Below, piece after piece: positions 1 through 9,307 of a stretch of 64,000 nt of DNA. Each line of letters opens with the position of its first letter. The first letter of the stretch is position 1. Origin of the DNA: BOG-908 sp965198825 (GTDB lineage: Bacteria > Pseudomonadota > Alphaproteobacteria > Acetobacterales > Acetobacteraceae); contig CBDAQB010000002.1 of assembly GCA_965198825.1 (NCBI GenBank), forward strand, positions 124,001 through 188,000, in the 5' to 3' direction. The translations under genes and the position numbers were made by a program. A model generated the notes under the pieces. The model was not told the DNA's origin and made no database searches. It saw only the letters and a program-made list of their open reading frames with translations.

Positions 1-2
1 GC

Positions 3-803
3 CAGCCGAACTTCGAGGCGCTACGGCACGACATCACCTTCCCGCTCTACGTCGAAGTGGACGAGATCTATAATCTCGCCTGTCCCGCCTCGCCGATCCA
101 TTACCAGTTCGATCCGGTGCAAACCACCAAGACAAGCGTGGTCGGCGCCATCAACATGCTGGGCCTCGCCAAGCGCACACGCGCGAAAGTCTTGCAGGCC
201 TCCACCAGTGAAGTCTACGGCGATCCCACCGTCAGCCCGCAGCCTGAAACCTACCGCGGCAACGTCAATCCGCTAGGCCCGCGCGCCTGCTACGACGAAG
301 GCAAGCGCTGCGCCGAAACCCTGTTCTTCGACTATCACCGCCAGCACAAGACACGCGTGAAGGTCGTACGCATCTTCAACACCTTCGGCCCACGCATGCA
401 CCCGCAGGACGGCCGCGTCGTCTCCAACTTCATCATCCAGGCCCTCACCGGCCAGGACATCACCCTCTACGGCGACGGCATGCAGACCCGCGCCTTCTGC
501 TACGTGGACGATCTGATCGACGGCTTCATACGCATGATGGCCACGCCCGACGCTGTCACCGGCCCCATCAACCTCGGCAACCCGCACGAAATCACCGTGC
601 GCGAACTCGCCGAACGCATCATCGCCATGACAGGCGCCGCCTCACGCATCGTCCACCAGCCATTGCCCATGGACGATCCCCTCCAACGCTGCCCGGACAT
701 CATCCTCGCCCGCACCACCCTCGCCTGGGAACCCCGGATCGACCTCGAGAAAGGCCTCGGGCGAACCATCGCCTATTTCGAGGGGCTGCTCGCAAGCAAC
801 TAG
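3..803 (+). CDS. UDP-glucuronic acid decarboxylase (UXS), 5' truncated by window edge
   Basis: NAD-dependent SDR-type epimerase family enzyme converting UDP-glucuronate to UDP-xylose, a cytosolic sugar donor for polysaccharide synthesis. The reading frame is open from base 3, before the first possible GTG at 57, and the upstream codons already match the family (DITFPLYVEVDEIYNLACPA), so the N-terminal Rossmann GxxGxxG part lies outside the window. Visible landmarks are the serine motif ASTSEVYGDP, the catalytic YDEGK (YxxxK) and the ARxTLxWEP C-terminus. A GGGCC/GGCCC mini-hairpin at 809-822 follows the stop. Its place at the edge of an EPS locus fits donor supply. dTDP-glucose dehydratase is a less likely alternative. 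Confidence 0.9.
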   Translation, partial: QPNFEALRHDITFPLYVEVDEIYNLACPASPIHYQFDPVQTTKTSVVGAINMLGLAKRTRAKVLQASTSEVYGDPTVSPQPETYRGNVNPLGPRACYDEGKRCAETLFFDYHRQHKTRVKVVRIFNTFGPRMHPQDGRVVSNFIIQALTGQDITLYGDGMQTRAFCYVDDLIDGFIRMMATPDAVTGPINLGNPHEITVRELAERIIAMTGAASRIVHQPLPMDDPLQRCPDIILARTTLAWEPRIDLEKGLGRTIAYFEGLLASN

Positions 804-920
804 GCCTAGGGCCAACCGGCCCCGCCCGCCTCCAAGGATCCCGCTGTTACAGTCAAACAGGTGCCGGCAGGCCAGCGCCATGTTATGCTGCAGCGCGGAA
901 TCCAAAAACTGGAGGTCGAG

Positions 921-1850
921 ATGACGGCACGACGATCTGACCACAACATGGCAGCCGCGATGGCTCTCATTGTAGGACTAGGCCTCGCCACCGATTGCTC
1001 CGCCCAAACACTGCCGGCAATGCCGAGGCGATTGAGCCTGACCTACCAGGCCGCTTTCACGCCCAGCTACATTTTGCCTGGCGCGACTGCCAACTTCCAA
1101 CCCATCTACTGGCACGCCGACTGGGGTGGAAGGACCTTTCTGGCCAACCACGAAGCCGAATGTTACATGGACAGCAGTGTCGGCGAAAATCCCTTCATCA
1201 TCGACATCGGTACTGCACTCAGGTTGGTCGCGTCGCCAGCCACTTCGACAAATCCCTGCTACTCGCCCTACAATTCAGGACTGATAACAACGCAAGGCTC
1301 GTTCAGCCAGCAATATGGCTACTTCGAAATTACTGCGAAATTGCCGGCCGGCCAGGGCCTGTGGCCCGCCTTCTGGATGCTCAACGCCGGCAATGGCGGC
1401 AGCTACGTGGGCGAGATCGATGCCTTCGAAAACCCGCAAGGGCCGAATACCGGCGCTCCAAACCCGCAATCGATCCACGTCGCCTCGATCGGCTGCTGCA
1501 ACAGCGCCGGCGCCTGGAGCACGACGGGTTCCTGGCTGACAATAGCGACGTTCCCCGCCGGTTTCGATCCCTACGCAGCCTATCATCGCTACGGCGTCGA
1601 TTGGGAGCCGGCGACCATCACCACCTATATCGATCATGTTCCGCAAGCATCCTGGCCGACACAGACGTCCTTGACAGGGATCGAGATGTATATGATCGCC
1701 AACCTGGCCGTCGGCGCCTACGGATCGTGGCCCGGTCAGCGGACAGACAAGACACCCGCCTACTATGACATCTCCTCGCTCAAGGCATGGGCAACGCCAG
1801 GCACCGTCTCCGTCAACGGAATACCCTATGTCAGGCCTCCAAGACCCTAG
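921..1850 (+). CDS. Secreted GH16 family glycoside hydrolase
   Basis: Glycoside hydrolase family 16 (beta-1,3/1,4-glucanase or related). An in-frame GTG exists at 861, but GGAGG at 911-915 sits 5 bases before the ATG at 921, which I take as the start. A signal peptide spans about residues 1-28, ending near CSAQ. The GH16 active-site motif ExDxxE is intact as EIDAFE (E165, D167, E170), preceded by the substrate-cleft sequence WPAFWML. About 309 residues, a normal single-domain length. Followed by another secreted protein gene in the same direction. In an EPS locus such enzymes usually trim, release or size the polymer; substrate unknown. Confidence 0.88.
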   Translation: MTARRSDHNMAAAMALIVGLGLATDCSAQTLPAMPRRLSLTYQAAFTPSYILPGATANFQPIYWHADWGGRTFLANHEAECYMDSSVGENPFIIDIGTALRLVASPATSTNPCYSPYNSGLITTQGSFSQQYGYFEITAKLPAGQGLWPAFWMLNAGNGGSYVGEIDAFENPQGPNTGAPNPQSIHVASIGCCNSAGAWSTTGSWLTIATFPAGFDPYAAYHRYGVDWEPATITTYIDHVPQASWPTQTSLTGIEMYMIANLAVGAYGSWPGQRTDKTPAYYDISSLKAWATPGTVSVNGIPYVRPPRP

Positions 1851-1943
1851 GGGAGACCATCTCTTCCATACCACGACGGCGTGCATCGCAAGCACTCCCC
1901 GCGCGCCAATATAAGCCCGTCAGAGTTGCAGGAGACACCTGGG

Positions 1944-2852
1944 TTGAAGATGCTCGTGTTATCGGCAGGTTTACTCTGCAACGCGGCGGCACACGCTCAA
2001 GAAGCCGGCTGCAAGGACAACCCGGCTTCAGCCTGTCCACCAGCAAAGCCGCCTTTCACCGCCAGCGTCCTGGAATATAAATCCGGCGAAAACCACGTCG
2101 CACCCACCTACCCCAACGACCGCTTCGTCAAAGCTCCCTGGCTTGCCATCTTCCACGTTGACGACCCGAGCCCGGTCCATAGCAACAGCATCCATGCTTC
2201 ACCCGGGTTCCCCGCCGGCACCGAGTTCACAACCACCTATCCCAGCGACGGCAGCACAAAGGTGCGCGCCTTCACCTTCATGGATTACGGCAACTACCTC
2301 GATGGCGAGCCGATGATTGCTCCGCGCCAAATCGACGATATCACGACTCTCACCCAGACCTGGGATTTCGGGTTCGAGGAGACGAGCGGCGCTGCCAACC
2401 TCACTCTCGACTGGTTCGTGTTCTCCAAGAATACCGGCACCACAGCCACGATCGAAAAAGAAATCCAGGTCTACACCGATCCCGCGCCGAGCACGGTCAC
2501 CGGCTTTCTCGATCGGCTTCCGGTGGTCGGAACCTACATGTCGGCTGCGATCGGCAGCACGCCCTCGGAAACCTGGAAGGTCACCTACCAGGCTGCGAAC
2601 GGCCAAGGCGTGCCTTACTATCAGTTCAGAATGGTGGACGGCGACGGCGGCACACTCACCCTGCACGCCGGCACATTCGACCTTCGCGCAGCGATGAACT
2701 GGCTGAAGGCTCAGCCTCAACCGGGACATGAAGGAACCCAGTGCCTGACCGGCTCGGAATGGTTCACAGGCGTAGGCAACGGATATGAATTGCTGAACGG
2801 CACGGTGACGCTGGACGTGAAGGCCATTTCGACAACCTACACCTACCATTAG
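1944..2852 (+). CDS. Secreted protein of unknown function in EPS locus
   Basis: Not assigned to a family. An open frame begins at 1881, but AGGAGA at 1930-1935 best serves the TTG at 1944 (the ATG at 1950 is an alternative), which gives a short signal peptide ending AHAQ. The mature part, about 280 residues, has a beta-rich, Thr/Ser/Gly-rich look without membrane segments, three to four cysteines and many aromatics (DWFVFSKNTG, TQTWDFGFEE). That composition resembles jelly-roll carbohydrate-active proteins, but no catalytic motif is recognisable. It lies between two GH16-type genes on the same strand, so a role in polysaccharide binding or processing is an inference from context. Confidence 0.65.
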   Translation: MKMLVLSAGLLCNAAAHAQEAGCKDNPASACPPAKPPFTASVLEYKSGENHVAPTYPNDRFVKAPWLAIFHVDDPSPVHSNSIHASPGFPAGTEFTTTYPSDGSTKVRAFTFMDYGNYLDGEPMIAPRQIDDITTLTQTWDFGFEETSGAANLTLDWFVFSKNTGTTATIEKEIQVYTDPAPSTVTGFLDRLPVVGTYMSAAIGSTPSETWKVTYQAANGQGVPYYQFRMVDGDGGTLTLHAGTFDLRAAMNWLKAQPQPGHEGTQCLTGSEWFTGVGNGYELLNGTVTLDVKAISTTYTYH

Positions 2853-2869
2853 GCTCGAAGCCTGCCGTC

Positions 2870-2895
2870 CTCGCTGCTGTCGGCAGCGAGGTTTC
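2870..2895 (+). terminator. Rho-independent-type terminator hairpin
   Basis: CCTCGCTGC (2870-2878) pairs perfectly with GCAGCGAGG (2884-2892) around a 5-base loop and is followed by TTT. It lies 18 bases after the stop of the unknown secreted protein and before the next gene, so it probably ends the 5' transcript. The T-run is short. Confidence 0.6.
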
Positions 2896-2976
2896 CCCAG
2901 TGGCCAGATCGGCAGGCACGCATGACAGCTTCAAACAATCACGACTTGAACGGCAAGTCTCGCGAGAAAGACATCG

Positions 2977-4998
2977 ATGTTGAAGAATCACACGACAACA
3001 CTGGGCAGCTCGCACGGCGTTTCGACTTTCTTTCATCTGATGATGGTATTTGCTGTCCTCGGCCTGCCTGCCGCCTCTGCGGCTGAACAAAAAAGCCTGC
3101 TGCCTGACGCGCTTTACGACATCGACCCCGGCCTGCCTGCCACAACCGCACCTCTTGGCACGTCGGCCGGCATCCAACTCGATACCGACAACGGCATCGT
3201 CGCCATGCGCCTCGCTGATTTGAACATCGTGCTGCGCCACGGCACAGGCAAGTCGGTTTATGTTCGTAATGGACTAGACGGCAAGCCGATCATTTCCAAC
3301 CCTCAGGGCGGCAAGCCGGGAGGCTGGGACAGCTTCGTTCTCGACCCCGCCCTGGCCGACCCGATAGCAGCGCAGGAGCGGCAGAAATTTGCAGTCGCTC
3401 TGGTCGAACGGCGGCGCGCCTATGCCGCCTGCGACATCATGAAGCTCTATGCGAAGGACGGCACGCACATCCATTTCTCACCGAACGCGCAAGGCAAGAT
3501 CCTCATAGGGCAGAACAATGGCCCGGGAACCGCGCTTGAAACTCAAGCCGAACCGCTGGACCAATGGGACATACTCTACCTCATCTACGATGGCAGACGG
3601 GCATGGCTCCTGCGCAACGGCGAAGTCGCCGCGGCAACGCCCGCCTTCAAGGGCGGCAATTTCGGCACGCAGGGCATACAATATTTCGAACTGCTCAACG
3701 GCTGCGCCATGGATGTCGCCTCGCTCGTCATCACCACGCAGGCTCCGACACCGGAGCAGATCAACGCCGAAGCAAAGAGAATAAGCCGTCTCTTCCCCAG
3801 CGTCTCGGCACAGAAGATGTTGGCCAACGATGTTTTCGAAACCGGCGCGCCCGCTTCCGCCGATGCCGCGCCTGAAAAGGACGCGCGCTACCTGACCAAA
3901 CCCAACAACCCCCTGCGCGAGCCCCTCCCTGTCAGAGGCAACGCCTCGCTCGGGAACGGACTTCGCCTGAATGCCGGCGCACGCAACGGCTTCTCCCTCG
4001 TCATGGGCAGCGCTCAACAGGGTGCGAACATGACGACGTCGCAATCCATCCGCGACCGCTTCTTCCTGAATTACATGGAAGGCGCCCTGAACAAGGCAAT
4101 CGGCAGCCCGATGGACACCGGCCAGCCGGACAACACAACTTTCGCTGCCGTGGCCAGGCATTTCCCTGTCGGCGACCCGAACGATCTGCACGTCATGGCG
4201 CCCGATGGCATGCATTTGCGCGCGATCTGCTCGCATGACCACACCGACTGCAAGCCGGGACATGTCTGGGGCGCCATGGTTCGGCTGCCTTTCGAATGGC
4301 GTCCGGGCATGACGCTAAAAGTCCGCTACAAGAGTCCGAAGGGCGAGCATTCCTGGGCGCCGATCTGGATGTTTACCGGCCAGCAGATCTCCCCCGGGCC
4401 AGGCGGCAACCCCTACCAGGGGTTCGGCGGCCCAGATGCTCTATACCGCGCAGGCAAGAAGAACTTCGAAATCGACTGGAACGATAATTTCTCGCGCGCT
4501 GTCAGCGGCGTGCCGACCGGCTACCAGATCGACTTCGGCACGCCCGACATCTACGGCACCGCCTGGAAGATCAAGCCGCATGCCACCTACCGCGCCAACG
4601 GCAATGGATGGCGCTACTACGGCAAGAATTACAATCCGGATTTCGAACGTGCGTCGTTCGACTGGTCTGAGGGTTTCCACAACCTAGTCGGCAACTGGCG
4701 AGGCGACGGCAGCAACCTCATAGACCTCATCATCGACGGCAAGCTCGTGGCGACGCAGTACATGGAATATCCGCAATCGCTCTATGCCACGCCGGACGGG
4801 CACATGGCGACCGTCGCCATGCACCTCATCATCGGCAACCAGGCCATTCCGCGCTTCTCGCGCAACCCGTCGGCAGCGCGCGACAACGACGGCATCCCCG
4901 ACGGCTGGACGATCGTCGTTCAGGAAATCTCAGGATGGTACGGCAACGTCGCCAATGTCGACTCTCTCGCCGCCTCCCCTGAGAACGGCGTACGCTAG
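2977..4998 (+). CDS. Large secreted protein: lectin-like domain plus GH16-like domain with altered catalytic motif
   Basis: 673 residues with a signal peptide (about 1-36, ending ASAAE). The N-terminal half resembles a concanavalin-A-like lectin module (DILYLIYDGRRAWLLRNGE). From about residue 350 the protein resembles GH16: HSWAPIWMFTG corresponds to the cleft motif, followed by EIDWND at 498-503. In canonical GH16 the motif is ExDxxE (nucleophile, helper Asp, acid/base Glu); here the third acid is Asp (D503), so activity may be changed or lost. Stops 4 bases into the convergent acyltransferase gene. Probably acts on, or binds, the EPS outside the cell. Domain assignment rests on motif reading only. 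Confidence 0.6.
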   Translation: MLKNHTTTLGSSHGVSTFFHLMMVFAVLGLPAASAAEQKSLLPDALYDIDPGLPATTAPLGTSAGIQLDTDNGIVAMRLADLNIVLRHGTGKSVYVRNGLDGKPIISNPQGGKPGGWDSFVLDPALADPIAAQERQKFAVALVERRRAYAACDIMKLYAKDGTHIHFSPNAQGKILIGQNNGPGTALETQAEPLDQWDILYLIYDGRRAWLLRNGEVAAATPAFKGGNFGTQGIQYFELLNGCAMDVASLVITTQAPTPEQINAEAKRISRLFPSVSAQKMLANDVFETGAPASADAAPEKDARYLTKPNNPLREPLPVRGNASLGNGLRLNAGARNGFSLVMGSAQQGANMTTSQSIRDRFFLNYMEGALNKAIGSPMDTGQPDNTTFAAVARHFPVGDPNDLHVMAPDGMHLRAICSHDHTDCKPGHVWGAMVRLPFEWRPGMTLKVRYKSPKGEHSWAPIWMFTGQQISPGPGGNPYQGFGGPDALYRAGKKNFEIDWNDNFSRAVSGVPTGYQIDFGTPDIYGTAWKIKPHATYRANGNGWRYYGKNYNPDFERASFDWSEGFHNLVGNWRGDGSNLIDLIIDGKLVATQYMEYPQSLYATPDGHMATVAMHLIIGNQAIPRFSRNPSAARDNDGIPDGWTIVVQEISGWYGNVANVDSLAASPENGVR

Positions 4999-6191
4999 CG
5001 GCGTTGTCCCTGGGCGGGATCGATCATCAGCGTCTGCCCGGCCGGTGCAGGAAGCCGGCGTTTCAGCCATCTGCCAACCTGCCGGTAATGCCGCTCGAAA
5101 CCCAGGTAGAGTGCGTAGGCGGCCGCGTGTGCCAGGATGAGCGCAACAGGTAAAGCCGCCGCGCCGAGCCGATCGTAAAGCGTCTGCCTCACGACGACGA
5201 GCACCGTGTTATGCACCAGATAAAGGCTGTAGCTGTAGGATGCGAGAAAGGTGCAGGCGCCCCTCAGCAGGCGCGGCAAGTTGGACATGCCTTCGACCAG
5301 CGAAACGGCGCCAAGGATCAGCAGGGCTTCAAAAGCGATGAAGCCGATGTCCTGGAAATTCCAGCCGAGCTTGGCGCCGCGGCCAAGCAGGCAAATCAGC
5401 GCTGCCACCACCACAACCGAGCCGATCTGCACCAAATGCCGGCTTCTGCACCAGGCGGTGGACCACACATACCCCGCCGCAGCGCCAATCAGCCACACCA
5501 GCGTCAGACCGTTCCCACCCCCGGCCGCGGCATTCCAGATCACCACTGGCAACGCCACCACGCAGAGGATAGCCGACAACAGCCGTGAGGGCCGTTCGCG
5601 GTTGAACAATCCGAAGAATGCCAGCCCGAACACGACATAGATCCAGAACTCGATAGGGATCGTCCAGAACGGTTCGGCCGTATTGTAGGCGCGGACATAC
5701 AGCGCATCGCCGACCGTCCGGCGTATGATCTGAAACGCAGGATAGTCCTGCAGGAGAAACAGATTCCCCAGGAACGCCACAGGCCCGGTGGATGTCCCCT
5801 GCTGTCCCCAATGCCCGAGCGGCAAGGCGGCATTGATGGCAGCAACCAGGATCAACGCCGGAACATAGGCCGTGAATATGCGCGCCACCCGGTCGATCAT
5901 ATAGGGCGCGAAATGCGGCGCCGGCTTGCGCAGGCGCGACAGGCTCGATTGCAGGATCAGGAATCCTGACAGGATGAAGAAGACGCCCACGCCCAGCGTG
6001 CCGGCGGTGGAAAGCCGGCCCTCCGCCCCGAACACCGCCGATGCATGGCCGACCAGCACCGCGTTGGCGGCAAGCGCACGCAGCAGGTCCAGAAGTGCCA
6101 CGCCATTCTTCCCGAGCCCTGGCGTGCCATGGGCGGGCGCTCCGAACGCCGCTGCCTCGAACTCCGGCGCTGCGGCCGTTTCCCTGTTCAT
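4995..6191 (-). CDS. Acyltransferase family 3 (OafA/YrhL-like) membrane protein
   Basis: Integral membrane O-acyltransferase (acyltransferase 3 family) of about 398 residues with roughly ten hydrophobic helices. Near the N-terminus it has the family signature LDLLRALAANAVLVGHAS, with the Arg and the catalytic-type His, followed by GVFFILSGFLI. Such enzymes move acetyl or succinyl groups onto sugars during polysaccharide or O-antigen assembly. The gene converges on the preceding GH16-like gene with a 4-base overlap of stop codons. The ATG at 6191 follows GGGCAGTGGC, only a weak ribosome site. Confidence 0.85.
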   Translation of the reverse strand: MNRETAAAPEFEAAAFGAPAHGTPGLGKNGVALLDLLRALAANAVLVGHASAVFGAEGRLSTAGTLGVGVFFILSGFLILQSSLSRLRKPAPHFAPYMIDRVARIFTAYVPALILVAAINAALPLGHWGQQGTSTGPVAFLGNLFLLQDYPAFQIIRRTVGDALYVRAYNTAEPFWTIPIEFWIYVVFGLAFFGLFNRERPSRLLSAILCVVALPVVIWNAAAGGGNGLTLVWLIGAAAGYVWSTAWCRSRHLVQIGSVVVVAALICLLGRGAKLGWNFQDIGFIAFEALLILGAVSLVEGMSNLPRLLRGACTFLASYSYSLYLVHNTVLVVVRQTLYDRLGAAALPVALILAHAAAYALYLGFERHYRQVGRWLKRRLPAPAGQTLMIDPAQGQRR

Positions 6192-6615
6192 GCCACTGCC
6201 CGGTCTTCATTGCCGATGAGGCGCAGCACAGCCCATCGCGCTATCGTGATGCAGGCTGGGGACGCAGCGATCAATGCGTTTCCCTCTGTATCTATCGCTG
6301 TCGTTGCCTCATCCGATGGGACGAGTGCAAAAATTTCAGTTTGCTGCATAGCAGTAGGATACTCTAGGGTTGAGCTGTTCACAGGGGGACCCCGATGCCT
6401 GCCGCAGGCGACCAAACACCGCGCCTGCCCAGTCAAGGCATAGCCGCCGCAAATGCCGGGCGCTCCCTTGGCCTCCGGCACATCACGCACGTGTGGATGG
6501 CCTCATCGCCGTGACCGTCGGTTTGCTTAAAAAAAGGACCGCCACCCGAGCGTTCGGCATAGTGCCGCGCCTGCCTGCGAACTATCCGCACCGCATGCGC
6601 GTGCCCTGCCAAGAC
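6192..6615. other. Intergenic region, no gene recognised
   Basis: 424 bases between the start of the acyltransferase gene and the stop of the Wzy-like gene, both on the minus strand. No convincing coding frame. On the minus strand a weak CCGA/TCGG hairpin followed by a seven-T run (6529-6535) could terminate the Wzy-like transcript. The acyltransferase promoter must lie here, but I see no clear -35/-10 pair. Confidence 0.4.
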
Positions 6616-7875
6616 CTAAGCCGGGTCCACACCGGCCGGACGCAACCGGGCGATGCACAGCAGCAGGAATATGGGAAACAGGACAGGCGCGAACTGCTGA
6701 TATCCGCCGGTGAACATCAGCAGAACCATCGCGGGAACAACCAGGGCGTTCTGCAGGCTCGTCCGTTCGGCACGCATGATCAACACGACATAAATCACGA
6801 CCGCGGGGATGCCGAAGTCCAAGGCAATCTTGGAAGGCGTGTTCACGGTATAGAGAAACGGCAGGTCGAGATGCTCGCTCGCGCCCGCCCCGATGCCGAC
6901 CAGCCAAGCCCAGCTCTCGTGCGACCAGACGGCATCGAGCGCCTGATAAGGCGTTACGAACCGAAGGTTGCCGCTGGTGCCGGCTTCGTTGATTTCACCG
7001 AACCGCGAGGCAAAGACCGCTGCGACATCTGGCGAAAGAAGGCTCACCAATGCCGCGACGATGGCAAAAGCGGCGACCCCGCCGATGCTTATCGCGATGC
7101 CACGAAGTCCGAGGCGAGCAACGTTGCCGGCCAGGAAGCTGGCCAGAACGATCCAGCCGGTGCCGGAAAACGACAGCAGCAAACCTGCACCGAACAGGCA
7201 GATGTGGGACCATCGCCGCGCGGCAAGCACTTCGATGATGAGACCCATGGCCGTCACTTGCGAGAAGATGGAAGGCTCGAGCAGAACCAGGCCGTTCGCC
7301 TTCAGCAGGCTGCCGATGCCCACCGGAATGACAAGATTATAGCCGCTTTCGAACAGCAGCCGGTACGGCAGCAATCCGGTGAATGCGAAGAAGCGCAATC
7401 CGACGATTTGCAGAACGAATTGCAATATCCCGGCAAGCGCCACGGCCGCCAATATATTGGCCGCCCAACGGAAGAACACGCCCTCGTCGAGTTCTTCTGC
7501 AAAGGACAGGACGCAGAAGGCGTTCAGCAGCAGAAACTGCAAAAGGGAGTTGATGCTGAACGCCAGGTCATACGCGTTCGGATGCATCGCCTGCCAGGCG
7601 CTGACCAGCGCCAGCCACAATGTCAGGAGCATGAAAAGATTGAGCCTGGCACGATGAATCACGAAAGCGCCGCGATACATCGCCAGGGCCGCCAGCAGCA
7701 GCCCGGCCGGCCCGACGATTTCTACACCCTTTTCCCCTGCCGGTAGAGCGAAGCGTTGAAGTATCAGGCTGCAAATCAGGATGGCCGCGGCGAACCTGCC
7801 GACCAGTTCCTGTCTGCCAGGCGCGGCCCGGACACCGGCCGCTTGCCACTCGTCCCGCATGTCCAGAGTTTTCAT
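6616..7875 (-). CDS. Wzy-like O-antigen/EPS polymerase or ligase membrane protein
   Basis: About 419 residues, almost entirely hydrophobic helices (roughly ten to twelve segments) with one larger loop in the second half, the layout of O-antigen ligase / Wzy polymerases. In Wzx/Wzy pathways such a protein joins lipid-linked repeat units in the periplasmic leaflet. An open frame extends to 8016, but the extension is Arg/Ser-rich and overlaps the divergent beta-barrel gene; I place the start at the ATG at 7875 (MKTLDMRDEWQ). It faces the export genes across a 20-base divergent gap, so the promoters must overlap coding sequence. Family identity is by topology only; it is the only polymerase candidate seen. 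Confidence 0.7.
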   Translation of the reverse strand: MKTLDMRDEWQAAGVRAAPGRQELVGRFAAAILICSLILQRFALPAGEKGVEIVGPAGLLLAALAMYRGAFVIHRARLNLFMLLTLWLALVSAWQAMHPNAYDLAFSINSLLQFLLLNAFCVLSFAEELDEGVFFRWAANILAAVALAGILQFVLQIVGLRFFAFTGLLPYRLLFESGYNLVIPVGIGSLLKANGLVLLEPSIFSQVTAMGLIIEVLAARRWSHICLFGAGLLLSFSGTGWIVLASFLAGNVARLGLRGIAISIGGVAAFAIVAALVSLLSPDVAAVFASRFGEINEAGTSGNLRFVTPYQALDAVWSHESWAWLVGIGAGASEHLDLPFLYTVNTPSKIALDFGIPAVVIYVVLIMRAERTSLQNALVVPAMVLLMFTGGYQQFAPVLFPIFLLLCIARLRPAGVDPA

Positions 7876-7895
7876 TGCCACTTGGGTGAAATTCC

Positions 7896-9281
7896 TTGAT
7901 CCATTCCATGACGCAGCATGGTCGTCTTGACCAGCCTCGCGATAGCCGCTCCTGGCCGATGAGGCTTTGCCTTGCGGGTTCTCTGACCGCTTTGGCCGCC
8001 TACAGCACCGGCGCACATGCCCAGGCGGTCAATCAATATCTGAATTCGAACGTTTCCAGCTATGGCCCCGAGCCGGGCGTAACGGTGACATCCCGCCTTC
8101 ATTCGGATTATGACCCGATCGGCATACGCGTGGGCATCATCACACTGCTGCCGTCGCTCGATGAAGGTGTCGGCTACGACGATAACGTGACCGGAACTTC
8201 CAACGCGCGAGGCAGCGTCCGCATCGACACCGATGCCAAACTGGTGGCAACGGCGAACCCGCGCGGCAGCAACATCACCGCGACGTTGAACGTGGCCGAT
8301 ACGGAATTCACCAGCCAGTCGAGCCAGTCTTTTACGAACTGGACGGCCGACGTCAGCGGGACGCATGATTTCGGTGAGGATCAATTATATCTCGGCGCCA
8401 CTCACTATAACCTGAACCAGACGCCGCGTGACCTGGGCGAGCCGCAACTGGACAGCGCCATCGGCTACCATATCGACGAGTTCAGGGCCAACTATACTAT
8501 CGCCCTGTCACGCCTGAGGATCACGCCAGGCCTGGATGTCTCGCTCTATAATTTCGACAATGGCAGCGTCGCCGGCGTGCCGTATCTGCAGAGCTATCGT
8601 AACCGCGCGGTCTACCAGCCGACCCTCACCGCGAACTACGAGCTGGCGCCCAGGCGCACCCTGGTTGTCATCCTCCGCGACGCCGACGCGGTTTACGACA
8701 ACACGACGGCCGGTCTCCCACAGCAGAACTTCAACGACTTTTCCATACTGGGAGGCGCCGCCTACGACGTCGACGGTATCATCGATGTCCGCCTTCTCGC
8801 AGGTTACGAGGAGCGGTCGTTCTCCAGCAATACCTACAAAATGATCCAGGCGCCGATCGTCGAAGGCGCCGTCACCTGGACACCGACAGGGCTCACCACT
8901 GTCTCAGCCACCGCGGCGCGCTACATCACCGATGCCACCGCCGAGGCGACTGTCGCAAAAACCGAAACGGCGTTGAAGTTCAGTGTGGACCACGAATTGT
9001 TCCGCAACATCATCCTCAACGCCAATGCAAGGTTTATCGAGGACGACTATGCCGACAATGGCGGCAGCCAGCAGTTCTATGCAGTGGGCGGGGGCGTGAC
9101 GTGGCGCCTGAACCGCTACGTGCGTCTCGTCGCCGACTATAATTTCTACAGCCGGCAGAGCCAGTACGGCACCAGTGTCGTGACGAATGTGCCTGTCGCA
9201 CCCATCCAGTCGGCCAACCAAGTGGTCGGCTCCAACTATACGGAAAACGTGTTCCGCCTGCGCCTCAAGCTGGCATTCTAA
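7896..9281 (+). CDS. Outer-membrane beta-barrel protein of EPS export locus (BBP2_2-like)
   Basis: About 461 residues from TTG 7896; ATGs at 7908 and 7959 are alternatives, the last giving a compact signal peptide MRLCLAGSLTALAAYSTGAHA. The mature protein has alternating beta strands typical of putative beta-barrel porin 2 proteins that sit in capsule/EPS clusters, and ends in LRLKLAF with the C-terminal aromatic expected for BAM-dependent insertion. It precedes the Wza/GumB-like lipoprotein by 26 bases, so the two probably form an envelope export module. No ribosome site clearly decides the start. Confidence 0.8.
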   Translation: MIHSMTQHGRLDQPRDSRSWPMRLCLAGSLTALAAYSTGAHAQAVNQYLNSNVSSYGPEPGVTVTSRLHSDYDPIGIRVGIITLLPSLDEGVGYDDNVTGTSNARGSVRIDTDAKLVATANPRGSNITATLNVADTEFTSQSSQSFTNWTADVSGTHDFGEDQLYLGATHYNLNQTPRDLGEPQLDSAIGYHIDEFRANYTIALSRLRITPGLDVSLYNFDNGSVAGVPYLQSYRNRAVYQPTLTANYELAPRRTLVVILRDADAVYDNTTAGLPQQNFNDFSILGGAAYDVDGIIDVRLLAGYEERSFSSNTYKMIQAPIVEGAVTWTPTGLTTVSATAARYITDATAEATVAKTETALKFSVDHELFRNIILNANARFIEDDYADNGGSQQFYAVGGGVTWRLNRYVRLVADYNFYSRQSQYGTSVVTNVPVAPIQSANQVVGSNYTENVFRLRLKLAF

Positions 9282-9307
9282 AACAATCACTGTCCGGGTG
9301 TCTCAAC

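Noticed and set aside
6370..7746. 458-codon plus-strand frame opposite the Wzy-like gene
   Set aside because: Its product is Gln/Arg/His-rich and low-complexity, while the minus strand gives a coherent multi-span membrane protein.
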